This document shows, one piece after another, positions 39,948-49,551 of a stretch of 64,000 nt of DNA; within the stretch, counting starts at the first letter, position 1, and each line of letters opens with the position of its first letter. Source of the stretch: Wenzhouxiangellaceae bacterium. Its GTDB lineage: Bacteria > Pseudomonadota > Gammaproteobacteria > Xanthomonadales > Wenzhouxiangellaceae. The notes beneath the pieces were generated by a model. That model saw only the letters and a list, made by a program, of their open reading frames with translations, was not told where the DNA came from and did no database searches. Made by a program: the position numbers and the translations under genes. The stretch is from positions 1-64,000 of the forward strand of contig REEQ01000053.1 in assembly GCA_007695005.1 (NCBI GenBank), in the 5' to 3' direction.

Positions 39948-40839
39948 GCAGGTCGGTGTTGACTGCGGCGAATGCGTCCGCGATTTCCTCGTTGAACTCT
40001 TTCAGGGCCGAGGATTTTCGCCATACCATGGCAATTCTTCGACTGGGCGCGGGTTCCTGGAAGGGTCTGACAGTCAGGTTTTCCGTGGGCGCGACCGGCG
40101 GCTTGACCGCAAGGGTCGGCATCAGCGTGATCCCGGTGTTGGCCGCAACCATCTGTCGCAGGGTTTCCATGCTGGTGGCATGAAAATCCAGGCGTTCATG
40201 GGCGCCGGCCATATGGCATACCTCAAGAGCCTGATCGCGCAGGCAATGGCCGTCTGCCAGCAGCAGCAGCTCTTCATCTTCCAGGTCGCTGACCGCGATG
40301 TTGGGCTTTGCAGCGAGGTGATGTTGCTCGGGCATTGCAACCACGAAGGGCTCCTCGAACAGGACTTTCGTGACCAGCCGTTCATCGGCGACGGGCAGGG
40401 CGAGAATGCCTGCATCCAGGGTGCCGCGCTCCAGCATGTCGAGAATGTCTTCGGTCTTTTCCTCGAACAGGCGCAAGGTCAGACGAGGGAAGCGTCTGCG
40501 AATGCCGGGGATGACGTGCGGGAGCAGGTAGGGCGCCAGGGTAGGGAAGATGCCCAGACGCAGGGTGCCCGAATGCGGGTCGCGAGCCCGACGCGCAATG
40601 GCGCGCATGGCCTCGAGCTCACCGAGTACCGCGCGTGCCCGCTCCACCACTGCTTCGCCAATCGGCGTCAGCATCACCTGGCGCGGCGATCGCTCGACCA
40701 GCTGCACTTCGAGCTCTTCCTCAAGCTTGCGGATCTGGGTGCTCAGGGTTGGCTGGCTGACATGGCACATTTCCGCCGCCTTGCTGAAATGACGCACCTC
40801 GGCCAGCGTGACCAGGTATTGAATGGCTCGGAAATTCAT
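39928..40839 (-). CDS. oxyR: hydrogen-peroxide regulator OxyR
   Basis: A 303-residue LysR-type regulator with an N-terminal helix-turn-helix (FSKAAEMCHVSQPTLSTQIRKLEEEL). The redox pair falls at the same positions as in E. coli, Cys199 and Cys208, within DGHCLRDQALEVCHMAG, so peroxide sensing by disulfide formation is expected. It is divergent from ahpC, with a full OxyR site between them. Confidence 0.96.
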   Translation of the reverse strand: MNFRAIQYLVTLAEVRHFSKAAEMCHVSQPTLSTQIRKLEEELEVQLVERSPRQVMLTPIGEAVVERARAVLGELEAMRAIARRARDPHSGTLRLGIFPTLAPYLLPHVIPGIRRRFPRLTLRLFEEKTEDILDMLERGTLDAGILALPVADERLVTKVLFEEPFVVAMPEQHHLAAKPNIAVSDLEDEELLLLADGHCLRDQALEVCHMAGAHERLDFHATSMETLRQMVAANTGITLMPTLAVKPPVAPTENLTVRPFQEPAPSRRIAMVWRKSSALKEFNEEIADAFAAVNTDLLKPPRA

Positions 40840-40868
40840 CTGTAAACCGTCAATCGCGGGATGAATTG

Positions 40869-40897
40869 ATTGTTGGGTTCGGCGTAGCCGATGTCAA
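40869..40897 (-). promoter_or_regulatory. oxyR promoter
   Basis: On the minus strand TTGACA (40892-40897) and AACAAT (40869-40874) are exactly 17 bases apart, about 30 bases before the oxyR ATG. A good sigma-70 promoter. Confidence 0.7.
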
Positions 40898-40984
40898 TTG
40901 TCATGGATGGAGCTCGATCCGGCTTTCGCCTTGTGTCCTCCAAGCCTGGCTAGTGGGCCATGCGCTGGGTTTCGGCTGATGAGT

Positions 40985-41021
40985 ATAGGGTCGGCCTATG
41001 CGTTTCATAGGAAAATTCAAT
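40985..41021. promoter_or_regulatory. complete OxyR binding site upstream of ahpC
   Basis: ATAG-N7-CTAT-N7-ATAG-N7-CAAT, matching the four-element OxyR consensus with a single mismatch in the last element and exact 7-base spacing throughout. It lies just upstream of the ahpC -35. Confidence 0.9.
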
Positions 41022-41051
41022 TTGAGAGCTGTGCCGAAGCCCCGATGTAGT
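41022..41051 (+). promoter_or_regulatory. ahpC promoter
   Basis: TTGAGA (41022-41027) and TGTAGT (41046-41051) with an 18-base spacer directly abut the OxyR site, the class I activation geometry of OxyR promoters. The -10 is a weak match. Confidence 0.5.
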
Positions 41052-41108
41052 GCCATGCAACGATGCGCCCATTGCGGCGTTTTTTGATTTAAACAGGAGA
41101 ACAAAGAC

Positions 41109-41648
41109 GTGCTGACTATTGGAGACAAGTTCCCGAGCTACCGGCTGAAGGCAACTATCGGGACTGAAATTGATTCAGCCTTCACCGAATTAGGTAATGA
41201 AAGTTTCAGCGGCAAGTGGCAATTGGTGTTTTTCTATCCGAAAGACTTTACTTTTGTCTGCCCGACTGAAATCAAGGCCTACAGCGACCTCAACGATGAA
41301 TTCGCCGACCGCGACTGCGTTGTTCTGGCCGCGAGCACCGATTCCGAGTTCGTGCACATGGCCTGGCGCAAGAGCCATGATGACCTGCGTGATCTGCAGA
41401 TTCCGATGCTTGCCGATATCAAGCGCGAGCTGTCAGCGGCGCTCGGCATTATCCACCCTGAAGAAGGCGTTGCCATGCGTGCCACCTTCCTGGTCGACCC
41501 GCAGGGCATTATTCGCCATGTTTCTGTAACTGACATGAATGTCGGCCGTAATGCCAAGGAAACCCTGCGAATTCTCGATGCACTGCAGTCCGATGAGCTG
41601 TGTCCGTGCAACTGGCAGCCTGGTGAAGAGCACCTGAAGGCAGCCTGA
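41109..41648 (+). CDS. ahpC: AhpC-type peroxiredoxin
   Basis: A 179-residue 2-Cys peroxiredoxin reducing H2O2 and organic peroxides. Peroxidatic Cys51 lies in DFTFVCPTE; C-terminal Cys165/Cys167 (DELCPCNW) supply the resolving thiol. The start is GTG at 41109 with AGGAG upstream (MLTIGDKFPSY). The CPCNW ending resembles AhpE/AhpC forms paired with AhpD rather than AhpF, fitting the next gene. Confidence 0.95.
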   Translation: MLTIGDKFPSYRLKATIGTEIDSAFTELGNESFSGKWQLVFFYPKDFTFVCPTEIKAYSDLNDEFADRDCVVLAASTDSEFVHMAWRKSHDDLRDLQIPMLADIKRELSAALGIIHPEEGVAMRATFLVDPQGIIRHVSVTDMNVGRNAKETLRILDALQSDELCPCNWQPGEEHLKAA

Positions 41649-41732
41649 TCCTGTCTCCAGCCCGGTGGGCATGCTGCCGGGCTGGTGATCAAACAGCCAT
41701 TCACGCACGCATCGACTTCAAGGAACAAGACC

Positions 41733-42287
41733 ATGAGTATCGACATCCTGAAAAAGCAGATCCCGGATTATGCGAAGGATCTGCGTATCAACCTCGGAAA
41801 CGTGCTCGATGTTGAGCAGGCCGGCGGCATGACCGAACAGCAGCTGTGGGGAACGGCGCTTGCGACCGCCATTGCGTCTCGCAACCGGGACCTGATCGCT
41901 GCCGTGGCCAGCGATGCGGCAAGCCATCTGGACGAAAGCTGGTTGATGGCCAGCCGATCGGCCGCCGCCATCATGAGCATGAACAACATCTACTATCGGT
42001 TCGTGCATCTGGCCTCGAACGAGGAGTATGGCAAGCTTCCGGCCAAGCTGCGCATGACCGTGATTGGCAATCCGGGAATCGACAAGGTTGATTTCGAGCT
42101 GCTGTCGCTGGCAGTTTCCGCGGTCAACGGCTGCGGATTGTGCATAGACAGCCATGAGCGCATTCTCAAGCATGGCGGCGTCGCCAGCGAGGTCATCCAG
42201 CATTCGGTCCGAATCGCCTCGGTCATTCACGCCGTGGCCGTTGTGCTGGATACGGATGATGCCGCCAGCCTTGCAGCGGCAGCCTGA
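41733..42287 (+). CDS. AhpD-like alkylhydroperoxidase (carboxymuconolactone decarboxylase fold)
   Basis: A 184-residue helical protein with the thiol pair Cys134-G-L-Cys137 (VNGCGLCIDSHE) and nearby His141, as in mycobacterial AhpD, which reduces AhpC through a lipoamide-linked relay. The start is ATG at 41733 after AAGGA; the frame from 41685 only adds non-conserved residues. It lies 84 bases behind ahpC, almost certainly co-regulated by OxyR. Confidence 0.93.
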   Translation: MSIDILKKQIPDYAKDLRINLGNVLDVEQAGGMTEQQLWGTALATAIASRNRDLIAAVASDAASHLDESWLMASRSAAAIMSMNNIYYRFVHLASNEEYGKLPAKLRMTVIGNPGIDKVDFELLSLAVSAVNGCGLCIDSHERILKHGGVASEVIQHSVRIASVIHAVAVVLDTDDAASLAAAA

Positions 42288-42395
42288 ATTCTCAGCGCAA
42301 GGGGATAGTGCCTGGCCGTCGACGCGGCCAGGCCACTCCGGGCCTGTCGCCATGCTCGATGCCGGCCCAAGCGATCAGGGTCTATACTGAGCGCC

Positions 42396-42785
42396 ATGAC
42401 CAGCCTCGCCGAACGAATCGAGCATGCCAGCACCCGAATCACCAAGCTGGTGTTTCCGCAGGACACCAATCCTATCGGAACGCTCTATGGTGGAACTGCG
42501 CTGCAGTGGATGGACGAAGTGGCCTTCTTGACGGCGACGCGCTTTGCCAGGCAACAGGTGGTGACGGTGTCGATGGACCGGGTTGACTTCAAGGTGCCGA
42601 TTCCGCAGGGCGCCATTGTCGAGTTGATCGGTGAGGTCAGGCGGGTGGGTAGAACATCCATGACCATCCAGGTTCGCATTCTGCTTGAGGATGCGATGGT
42701 TGGTACGCAGGAGTTGGCGATTGAAGGCAGCCTGGTGATGGTTGCAGTTGGCGCGGACATGAAACCAGTGCCCTTGTCGGCCTAG
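42396..42785 (+). CDS. acyl-CoA thioesterase (YciA-like hotdog fold)
   Basis: A 129-residue hotdog-fold thioesterase. The pattern ITKLVFPQDTNPIGTLYGGTALQWMDEVAFLTATRFARQQVVTVSMDRVDFKVPIPQGAIVELIGEV holds the conserved N-P-x-G-T-L-x-G-G and acidic residue of the family. It hydrolyses acyl-CoAs of unspecified length. No Shine-Dalgarno is seen; TATACT ends seven bases before the ATG. Confidence 0.93.
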   Translation: MTSLAERIEHASTRITKLVFPQDTNPIGTLYGGTALQWMDEVAFLTATRFARQQVVTVSMDRVDFKVPIPQGAIVELIGEVRRVGRTSMTIQVRILLEDAMVGTQELAIEGSLVMVAVGADMKPVPLSA

Positions 42786-42872
42786 GGCGCTCCTGCAGCG
42801 GAGGGTGCTGTCGACCCTGCGCTTGCAAGTGGCGGGAGCCTGCGGTGATTGAAAACCCGGTTGAGGGTTGGG

Positions 42873-44249
42873 ATGCGAAATTTCCTGAAACGCAAGCTGA
42901 ACATCAGCAGCCGGCAGGTCGTACTGTCGCCCGGCCCTGTATGGCTTGCCTGTGCGGCCGCTCTGCTTGCCTTGCTGGCCATGGCCTTGCTGGTAGAGCA
43001 CATGTATCACGTCGAGGGCTTGCGCGTGGCCGACAGCAGGCACAGTGAGACCTTGCAGCAGGCAAGTTCATTGCGCTCGCTACTCGAAGCCGAGTTGAAC
43101 GCCAGTCTTTATACGGCGGCCGGTCTGGTTGGTTACGTCGTTGCGCATCAGGACTTTCTTGACCCGGAACGAGTGGCCACGGCACTGGAAACCATCCACC
43201 GCAATGGCCGCCATCTGCGCAATGTTGCGCTGGCACCTGACAACGTCCTGACCTACGTTTATCCCGTCGCCGGCAATGAGGCAGCAGTTGGGCTGAACTA
43301 TGAGCGTCATGCTGAGCAGTGGCGACAAGTCGAACGGGCCATGACCCGGCGGCATAGCGTACTGGTTGGGCCAATGCCCCTGGTTCAGGGGGGCTATGGT
43401 CTGGTCAATCGCACCCCGGTCTTCCTTGCTGACGGGCGCTACTGGGGGCTGTTGAGCGTGGTTATCGATCCGGTCAGTCTGTTTGGCGTGTTTCCGACAG
43501 AAGACAAGGCCGCGCTGCGCTGGCTGGATGCCCGGGACAGCGACTTTGATGCAATATGGGGCGATCAGGCACTGTTTGAACGGGAGCCGGTGATCCTGAG
43601 CATCCAAGTGCCCGACGGTGTCTGGCAGTTGGGTATGGAGCCGTCCCGGGAGTGGGCCGCGGCGGAAGCACGGCTGGGCTGGTATCGCTTTGCCGGGCAC
43701 CTGGTCGCTGCGCTGGTGGCTGGCCTGCTGTTGCTGGTCTTGCTTGAGCGGCGCCATATCGCCTTGCTGGCGTGGACTGATCAACTCACTGGCCTGCCCA
43801 ATCGCCGGATGTTCCAGTATCGCCTGGAACGGCTGCTGCAGGAGTCCCGGCGTCGCCAGCAAGCATTCCTGCTTTACTACATCGATCTGGACGGTTTCAA
43901 GGCCGTGAACGATCGCATGGGACACGCTCAGGGTGACCGGGTATTGAGTATCCTCGCCGGCAGGATGCGCTCGGCCATTGATGAGGCTTGCCTGTTGGCG
44001 AGAATTGGCGGCGATGAGTTTGCCTTGCTGCGTCCTGACTGCGGTGATGCAGCCACTGCCGAGCGCGATTTCGACGCCATGATTGCCGCGGTCCGCCAAC
44101 CCGTCGACGGATTGCCGACAGGCTTCCAGCTTGATGCCACGGTCGGTGTCGCCAGATTCCCGGAGGACGGCGATTCGGCCGAGCAGCTGGTTCAGTATGC
44201 CGACAGCCGGATGTACCAGGCCAAGAGCGCGGTTAGTGGTAACCGCTGA
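42873..44249 (+). CDS. CHASE-domain GGDEF diguanylate cyclase
   Basis: About 458 residues: membrane helix (about 20-43), periplasmic CHASE sensor (HRNGRHLRNVALAPDNVLTYVYPVAGNEAAVGLNYE, GPMPLVQGGYGLVNRTPVF), second helix (about 270-292), GGDEF domain (DQLTGLPNRRMFQYRLERLL, active site RIGGDEF at about 377-383). The core motif is intact, so c-di-GMP synthesis is likely. No RxxD inhibitory site is seen five residues upstream, so product inhibition may be absent. The start is ATG 42873 rather than TTG 42849. It ends overlapping the convergent transporter by 17 bases. Confidence 0.92.
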   Translation: MRNFLKRKLNISSRQVVLSPGPVWLACAAALLALLAMALLVEHMYHVEGLRVADSRHSETLQQASSLRSLLEAELNASLYTAAGLVGYVVAHQDFLDPERVATALETIHRNGRHLRNVALAPDNVLTYVYPVAGNEAAVGLNYERHAEQWRQVERAMTRRHSVLVGPMPLVQGGYGLVNRTPVFLADGRYWGLLSVVIDPVSLFGVFPTEDKAALRWLDARDSDFDAIWGDQALFEREPVILSIQVPDGVWQLGMEPSREWAAAEARLGWYRFAGHLVAALVAGLLLLVLLERRHIALLAWTDQLTGLPNRRMFQYRLERLLQESRRRQQAFLLYYIDLDGFKAVNDRMGHAQGDRVLSILAGRMRSAIDEACLLARIGGDEFALLRPDCGDAATAERDFDAMIAAVRQPVDGLPTGFQLDATVGVARFPEDGDSAEQLVQYADSRMYQAKSAVSGNR

Positions 44250-45702
44250 TGACGGCCACGCCGATGAATGTCATGGCGAGGGCCACATAAATGCCGAGTA
44301 TGGGCAAGATCCAGCGGGCCCACACGGCCCAATCGATTCTGGCCGCGCCGAGTACGCCCATCAAGGTCGCCGAGGTGGGGATGATGAGGTTGGTCAGGCT
44401 GTCCCCCAGCTGGAAGCACAGCACGGTGACCTGACGCTGTACACCGACAAGGTCACCCAGCGGCGCCATCAGCGGCATGGTGAGCGCGGCTTGTCCTGAA
44501 CCCGAGGGCACCAGGAAGTTGATCAGGCTCTGGACGAAGAACATCAGCCAGGCCGAGATCAGTTCCGGCACGTGGGTCAAGCCAGACGCCAGCACAAACA
44601 ATATGGTGTTCAGGACCGACGGCTGTGCCGGGTCAGTGCCGCCCAACAGCAATACCAGACCCTTCGCCAGTCCAACAACGAGAATCGCCGGGATCAGCCC
44701 GGCAGCCCCCTCTCGGAAAGCGCGAGCCTGACGGTTCGCGCCCAGGCGGTTGGCGCCGGGGAGCAGATAGAGCAGACCGACAGCCAGCCCCATGGTGAAG
44801 AACTGGGCGGCAATTTCCGGAATGAAATACTGTCGTGCCATGACGCCCCAGATCACCCAGCCGACGCCGGCCGCCAACAGAATCAAAGCCAGGGCATCCC
44901 TGGCAGTGAAGGATTGGGCATCACTGTCGTCGCCGGCCTGGTCACGGAAATGATGGTCGGAGTCGTGAACCGGCGACAGGGCGGGGTTGCGGTGAACACG
45001 CCTGGCCCACCATACCGTTATCGCCATGCCAACCAGGGTGAACACAATCCACATTGCAATTCTCAGGGCCGCCCCTGACAGAATGGGGACTTCGGCAATG
45101 CCCTGGGCGATGGCAACATTGAAGGGGTTCATCCAGCTGGCCGCGAAGCCGACTCTGGACGCGACGAAGGTCACCAGTACCGCCGTTATTGCATCATAGC
45201 CCAGGCGCACGATAATCGGGGTCAAAAGGAGGACGAAAGCGATCGTTTCCTCGCTCATGCCGAAAATGGCCCCGCCGAGAGAAAACAGGAAAAACAGCAG
45301 CGGCAGGACCACGATCGGATCTTTCTCCGTTCGTCTGATCAGCGCCCTGACACCGCGATCGATGCAGCCTGTCTGCATGATCACGCCGAATGCGCCACCC
45401 ACGATCAGCAAGAAGCCCATGATACCGATGGCTGCCGAGTGGCGGCTGCCTGAGACCAGCCCCTCGAAAGGCGCGTTCAGAAATCCCACGGCATCAGGGT
45501 CGGCAGCAAATAACGGCGTACCCGGCGCCCCTTCGGCGCTGAGGGAAAAGCTCGACAGCGCGACCGGAAGCGTCCGTCCATCGGCATCGGTGGCTACCTC
45601 GAAGCTGCCGGCTGGCACCAGGAAGCTGGCTGCCGCCATTACCAGCGCAATCCAGAAAAGGATCACCAACGTGTCCGGGGTCTGCCGATTGGGACGAGTC
45701 AT
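44233..45702 (-). CDS. YfcC-family membrane transporter (DcuC-like)
   Basis: A polytopic protein of about 489 residues. PDTLVILFWIALVMAAASFLVPAGSFE, GGAIFGMSEETIAFVLLLTPIIVRLGYD, FAASWMNPFNVAIAQGIAEVP and PSGSGQAALTMPLMAPLGDLVGV are the YfcC/C4-dicarboxylate anaerobic carrier signatures. The substrate is not known for most members. The start is ATG 45702; an upstream TTG at 45723 is unlikely. Confidence 0.9.
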   Translation of the reverse strand: MTRPNRQTPDTLVILFWIALVMAAASFLVPAGSFEVATDADGRTLPVALSSFSLSAEGAPGTPLFAADPDAVGFLNAPFEGLVSGSRHSAAIGIMGFLLIVGGAFGVIMQTGCIDRGVRALIRRTEKDPIVVLPLLFFLFSLGGAIFGMSEETIAFVLLLTPIIVRLGYDAITAVLVTFVASRVGFAASWMNPFNVAIAQGIAEVPILSGAALRIAMWIVFTLVGMAITVWWARRVHRNPALSPVHDSDHHFRDQAGDDSDAQSFTARDALALILLAAGVGWVIWGVMARQYFIPEIAAQFFTMGLAVGLLYLLPGANRLGANRQARAFREGAAGLIPAILVVGLAKGLVLLLGGTDPAQPSVLNTILFVLASGLTHVPELISAWLMFFVQSLINFLVPSGSGQAALTMPLMAPLGDLVGVQRQVTVLCFQLGDSLTNLIIPTSATLMGVLGAARIDWAVWARWILPILGIYVALAMTFIGVAVISGYH

Positions 45703-45959
45703 TCTTGCTCCGTTGCCGAACAAAAGCTGAGGCCGCGCGTTATCCTGGTCCGTCTATGGCTGCAGGCGTGCGTGGATCATCCTGGGGCCGGCGTCCAATT
45801 ATGCCTGCTTGCCGGCGCTGTCGGGCTCGCTCTGCCGCCGTTCCGCCGAAGCGCGGTACACTAAAGACGTTCGACCAACGGACTGGCCCGAGCCAGCCGG
45901 AAACTACAATCACTGCCGCTTGCTCGTCGGCAATCCCAACACTGCGGTCACCTTGCTCA

Positions 45960-46574
45960 ATGTCCTCGAAGGCCTGGAAGAATCGGCAGCAGAACGATCC
46001 TTACGTGAAAAAGGCGCGTGAGGAGGGGTATCGGGCGCGGGCAGCTTACAAGCTGATCGAGCTTGACGAGCGAGATCAGCTGCTCGGGCGGGCCAGGCGC
46101 GTTGTCGACCTGGGTGCCGCCCCCGGCAGTTGGTCGCAGGTCGCCAGGCGTCGGCTGCCGCAGCAGGCCACCGTGATTGCGCTGGATATCCTGCCGATGG
46201 AGCCGATCGAGGGGGTAGAGATCATTCAAGGGGACTTTCGCGAGCAGCCGGCGCTCGATCAGCTGGAGGCCGCACTGCAGGGCGGCAAAGTGGACCTTGT
46301 ACTCTCGGACATGGCCCCCAACATATCTGGAATCGGTCCGGCCGACCAGGCCAGGTCCATCCACCTGGCCGAGCTGGCGCTGGCGTTTGCCCGCGACTGG
46401 CTGGATTTTTCAGGAAAGCTCGTGGTCAAAGTGTTCCAAGGAGCTGGCTTTGACGACCTGCTCACCGAGTTCAGGCGAACATTCCGGACGGTAAGAATAC
46501 GCAAGCCCAAGGCTTCGCGGGCGGAAAGCCGCGAGGTGTATCTGGTCGGAGAAGGGCTCAAGGCCGGTGGCTAA
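45960..46574 (+). CDS. rlmE: 23S rRNA (uridine-2552-2'-O) methyltransferase
   Basis: RlmE/FtsJ methylates U2552 in the ribosomal A-loop, a late 50S assembly step. The start is ATG 45960 (MSSKAWKNRQQNDPYVKKAR), by homology; the frame is open much further up without conserved residues. The 204-residue protein has the SAM loop VVDLGAAPGSWSQV and the K-D-K-E tetrad in AAYKL, SDMAPN, VVKVFQG and SREVYLV. It precedes ftsH as in E. coli. 45703-45959 holds no gene; the usual yhbY is absent and only a TACACT hexamer (45857-45862) is noted. Confidence 0.95.
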   Translation: MSSKAWKNRQQNDPYVKKAREEGYRARAAYKLIELDERDQLLGRARRVVDLGAAPGSWSQVARRRLPQQATVIALDILPMEPIEGVEIIQGDFREQPALDQLEAALQGGKVDLVLSDMAPNISGIGPADQARSIHLAELALAFARDWLDFSGKLVVKVFQGAGFDDLLTEFRRTFRTVRIRKPKASRAESREVYLVGEGLKAGG

Positions 46575-46633
46575 GCCGGTCATGGGCTAGAATGGAGTTC
46601 CGCGGCCGCCAATAGCATAGACGGAGAGCGACT

Positions 46634-48556
46634 TTGAGCGATTTTGCCAAGAATCTGATCATGTGGATCATCATTGCGATGGTCCTCATGAGCGTCTTCA
46701 ATTACTACTCCCAGCCGCAGCAGCAGCCCAGCGAGATGACCTACTCGGCCTTCCTGCAGGAGGTCAGAAACCGGAATATCTCCACAGCCGTCATCAAGGA
46801 AGGGAGTGCGTCGACGACGATTACCGGCCAGCGGGCTGACGGCCAGCGCTTTACCGTGGTCGGCCCTCGTAACGATCCCGGGCTGATCGTGGATCTGGAA
46901 GAGGCCAACGTGGACTACAAGTTCGAGGAAGCGGCGCGGCGCTCCATGTTCGTCGATATTCTGATCAGCCTGTTGCCGGTCCTGGTTCTGGTGGGCTTGT
47001 GGGTCTACTTCATGCGCCAGATGCAAGGCGGCATGGGGGGGCGCGGAGGCGCGATGAGTTTCGGCAAATCGCGCGCCAAGCTGCAGGGCGAAGACCAGGT
47101 CAAGGTCACCTTCGACGATGTGGCCGGCTGCGAGGAGGCCAAGGAAGAAGTCACCGAGCTGGTTGATTTCCTGCGTAATCCGGCCAAGTTCCAGCGCCTC
47201 GGCGGGCATATTCCGAAGGGCATCCTGATGGTCGGCTCGCCCGGCACCGGCAAGACGCTGCTGGCCAAGGCCATCGCCGGGGAGGCCCGGGTGCCGTTTT
47301 TCTCGATATCAGGTTCCGATTTTGTCGAAATGTTTGTCGGCGTCGGCGCTTCGCGCGTTCGTGACATGTTCGAAACGGCGAAGAAGCACGCACCCTGCAT
47401 CATCTTCATCGATGAGATCGACGCCGTCGGCCGCCATCGTGGTGCCGGTCTCGGCGGCGGTCATGACGAGCGCGAGCAGACCCTTAACCAGCTGCTGGTG
47501 GAAATGGACGGCTTCGAAGGCAATGAAGGGATCATCCTGATTGCCGCGACCAACCGCCCCGACGTCCTTGACCCTGCGCTGCTGCGACCGGGGCGCTTCG
47601 ACCGCCAGGTGGTGGTGCCGTTGCCCGACCTGATGGGCCGCGAGCAGATCCTGAAAGTGCACATGCGCAAGGTGCCGATTGACGATAACGTCGATCCGAA
47701 GGTGATTGCACGCGGTACGCCGGGTTTTTCCGGAGCGGACCTCGCCAATCTGGTCAACGAGGCAGCCCTGTTTGCCGCCCGGCAGGACTCCAAGACCGTC
47801 CGTCAGTCGCACTTCGAGCTGGCCAAGGACAAGATCATGATGGGCGCCGAGCGCAAGTCCATGGCGATGTCGGAAGATGAAAAGCGCCTGACCGCTTACC
47901 ATGAGGCGGGTCACGCCATTGTCGGCCGCCTTGTGCCGGATCACGACCCGGTGTACAAGGTCACGATCATTCCGCGTGGCCGCGCGCTGGGTGTGACGAT
48001 GTTCCTGCCTGAGCAGGACAAGTACTCGATGAACCGGCAGCAGATCACCTCGCAGCTGGCCAGCCTGTTTGGTGGCCGGGTTGCCGAAGAGCTGATTTAC
48101 GGCAAGGAAAAGGTCACGACCGGCGCCTCGAACGACATCGAGCGGGCTTCGCAGATTGCCCGCAACATGGTCACCAAGTGGGGGCTGTCCGACGCGATGG
48201 GGCCAATTTCCTACAACGAAAACGAGGACGAAGTATTTCTCGGTCGGCAGGTTACCCAGCATAAGCATGTGTCTGACGAGACGCACCGGCAGCTGGACAA
48301 GGAGGTGCGTCGCATTATCGATGAAGCATATGACGTCGCCACGCGCATCCTTCAGGAAAATCGCGACAAGCTGGAATTGATGGCCGAAGCCCTGATGCGC
48401 TACGAAACCATCGGCGTCAAGCAAATCGACCAGATCATGCAGGGCCAGGAGCCGGATCCACCGGAAGACTGGAGCGATGGCGACCAGCCACCGCTGCCTG
48501 ATGCCGACGACGCGGACGGTGGCCCAGAGCCTACCGGGCAGCCGGCACCGGGCTGA
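46634..48556 (+). CDS. ftsH: ATP-dependent zinc metalloprotease FtsH
   Basis: A membrane-bound AAA+ protease for misassembled membrane proteins, LpxC, sigma-32 and others. The TTG start at 46634 follows GGAGAG; no ATG fits. 640 residues: helix at 5-24, periplasmic domain, helix at about 106-126, AAA motor with Walker A GSPGTGKT (about 200-207) and Walker [13 protein letters not shown], second region of homology RPGRFDRQ, zinc site HEAGH (about 426-430), and an acidic Pro-rich tail. Confidence 0.98.
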   Translation: MSDFAKNLIMWIIIAMVLMSVFNYYSQPQQQPSEMTYSAFLQEVRNRNISTAVIKEGSASTTITGQRADGQRFTVVGPRNDPGLIVDLEEANVDYKFEEAARRSMFVDILISLLPVLVLVGLWVYFMRQMQGGMGGRGGAMSFGKSRAKLQGEDQVKVTFDDVAGCEEAKEEVTELVDFLRNPAKFQRLGGHIPKGILMVGSPGTGKTLLAKAIAGEARVPFFSISGSDFVEMFVGVGASRVRDMFETAKKHAPCIIFIDEIDAVGRHRGAGLGGGHDEREQTLNQLLVEMDGFEGNEGIILIAATNRPDVLDPALLRPGRFDRQVVVPLPDLMGREQILKVHMRKVPIDDNVDPKVIARGTPGFSGADLANLVNEAALFAARQDSKTVRQSHFELAKDKIMMGAERKSMAMSEDEKRLTAYHEAGHAIVGRLVPDHDPVYKVTIIPRGRALGVTMFLPEQDKYSMNRQQITSQLASLFGGRVAEELIYGKEKVTTGASNDIERASQIARNMVTKWGLSDAMGPISYNENEDEVFLGRQVTQHKHVSDETHRQLDKEVRRIIDEAYDVATRILQENRDKLELMAEALMRYETIGVKQIDQIMQGQEPDPPEDWSDGDQPPLPDADDADGGPEPTGQPAPG

Positions 48557-48574
48557 CCGAACTCGGTTGTCGAA

Positions 48575-48604
48575 AGCCGCGCCGCTTCTGCTGCGCGGCT
48601 TTTT
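48575..48604 (+). terminator. terminator after ftsH
   Basis: AGCCGCGC (48575-48582) pairs with GCGCGGCT (48593-48600), followed by TTTT. It lies 18 bases after the ftsH stop and 19 before the folP ATG, so it may attenuate rather than fully separate folP. Confidence 0.8.
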
Positions 48605-48622
48605 CATGTCGAGCGGATAAAC

Positions 48623-49468
48623 ATGCCAGCCGGATTGAGTGACCAGATCCTGTCAGCCCATCGCGAGCGTCGGCCGCTGCTGATGGGTATCGTCAATGTT
48701 ACCCCTGACTCCTTCTCCGACGGCGGCCGTTACTGGCGGCCGGACGACGCGCTTGCACATGCGCTGAAGCTGGTCGAGGAGGGCGCCGATATTCTCGATA
48801 TTGGCGGTGAGTCGACCCGACCAGGTGCCCAGGCCGTGCCCGCTTCGCAGGAGTTGGAACGCGTGCTTGGGGTGATCGAAAAGCTGGCTGCGCGGACAGC
48901 AGTACCGATTTCCATAGATACCAGCAAGCCTGAAGTCATGCAGGCCGCGATCAAGGCGGGCGCGGCCATGATCAATGATGTCTACGGCTTGCGCAGCGAA
49001 GGGGCACTGGAAACGGCAGCCGCGTTGAATGTTCCAGTCTGCATCATGCACATGCAAGGCGAGCCTCGCACCATGCAACAGGCGCCAAGCTACGGCAACG
49101 TGGTCAGCGATGTGGCCGATTTTCTGAAGGAGCGGTCAACAGCGGCGCTGGCAGCGGGTATTCGGCCTGAGCATCTGGTCCTTGATCCGGGCTTTGGTTT
49201 CGGCAAGACTTTGGCGCATAACCTGTCCCTGCTGAAACAGCTGGAAGTCTTGCGTGAGCACGGCTGGCCCTTGCTGGCAGGTATTTCCCGCAAGTCCATG
49301 CTTGGCGCCATAACCGGTCGCGAGAGCGCGAAGGACCGGCTGCCAGCCTCACTGGCCGCTGCCTTGCTGGCAGCCCAGCGAGGCGCGGCCATTCTGCGAG
49401 TGCATGATGTCGCGGCGACGCGCGATGTCCTGGCTGTCCTGAATGCCCTGGCTGATGCGGCTCAGTAA
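48623..49468 (+). CDS. folP: dihydropteroate synthase
   Basis: Joins p-aminobenzoate to dihydropterin pyrophosphate in folate synthesis; the sulfonamide target. 281 residues with GIVNVTPDSFSDGG (about 22-35), ILDIGGESTRPGA, PISIDTSKPEV, MINDVYGLRSEGAL and LDPGFGFGKTLAHNLSLLKQL. The order ftsH-folP-glmM is conserved in gammaproteobacteria. Confidence 0.97.
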   Translation: MPAGLSDQILSAHRERRPLLMGIVNVTPDSFSDGGRYWRPDDALAHALKLVEEGADILDIGGESTRPGAQAVPASQELERVLGVIEKLAARTAVPISIDTSKPEVMQAAIKAGAAMINDVYGLRSEGALETAAALNVPVCIMHMQGEPRTMQQAPSYGNVVSDVADFLKERSTAALAAGIRPEHLVLDPGFGFGKTLAHNLSLLKQLEVLREHGWPLLAGISRKSMLGAITGRESAKDRLPASLAAALLAAQRGAAILRVHDVAATRDVLAVLNALADAAQ

Positions 49469-49551
49469 GCTGCCTCAGTGCAGCCTTGCCTTGCCCGGCT
49501 GATCCATGTGTTCGCTGAATCGAAGACCCGAGCAGCTTGTACAATACGCGG

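Noticed and set aside
40901-41128. 75-codon minus-strand frame between oxyR and ahpC
   Set aside because: It covers the OxyR site and both promoters, which explain this DNA better.
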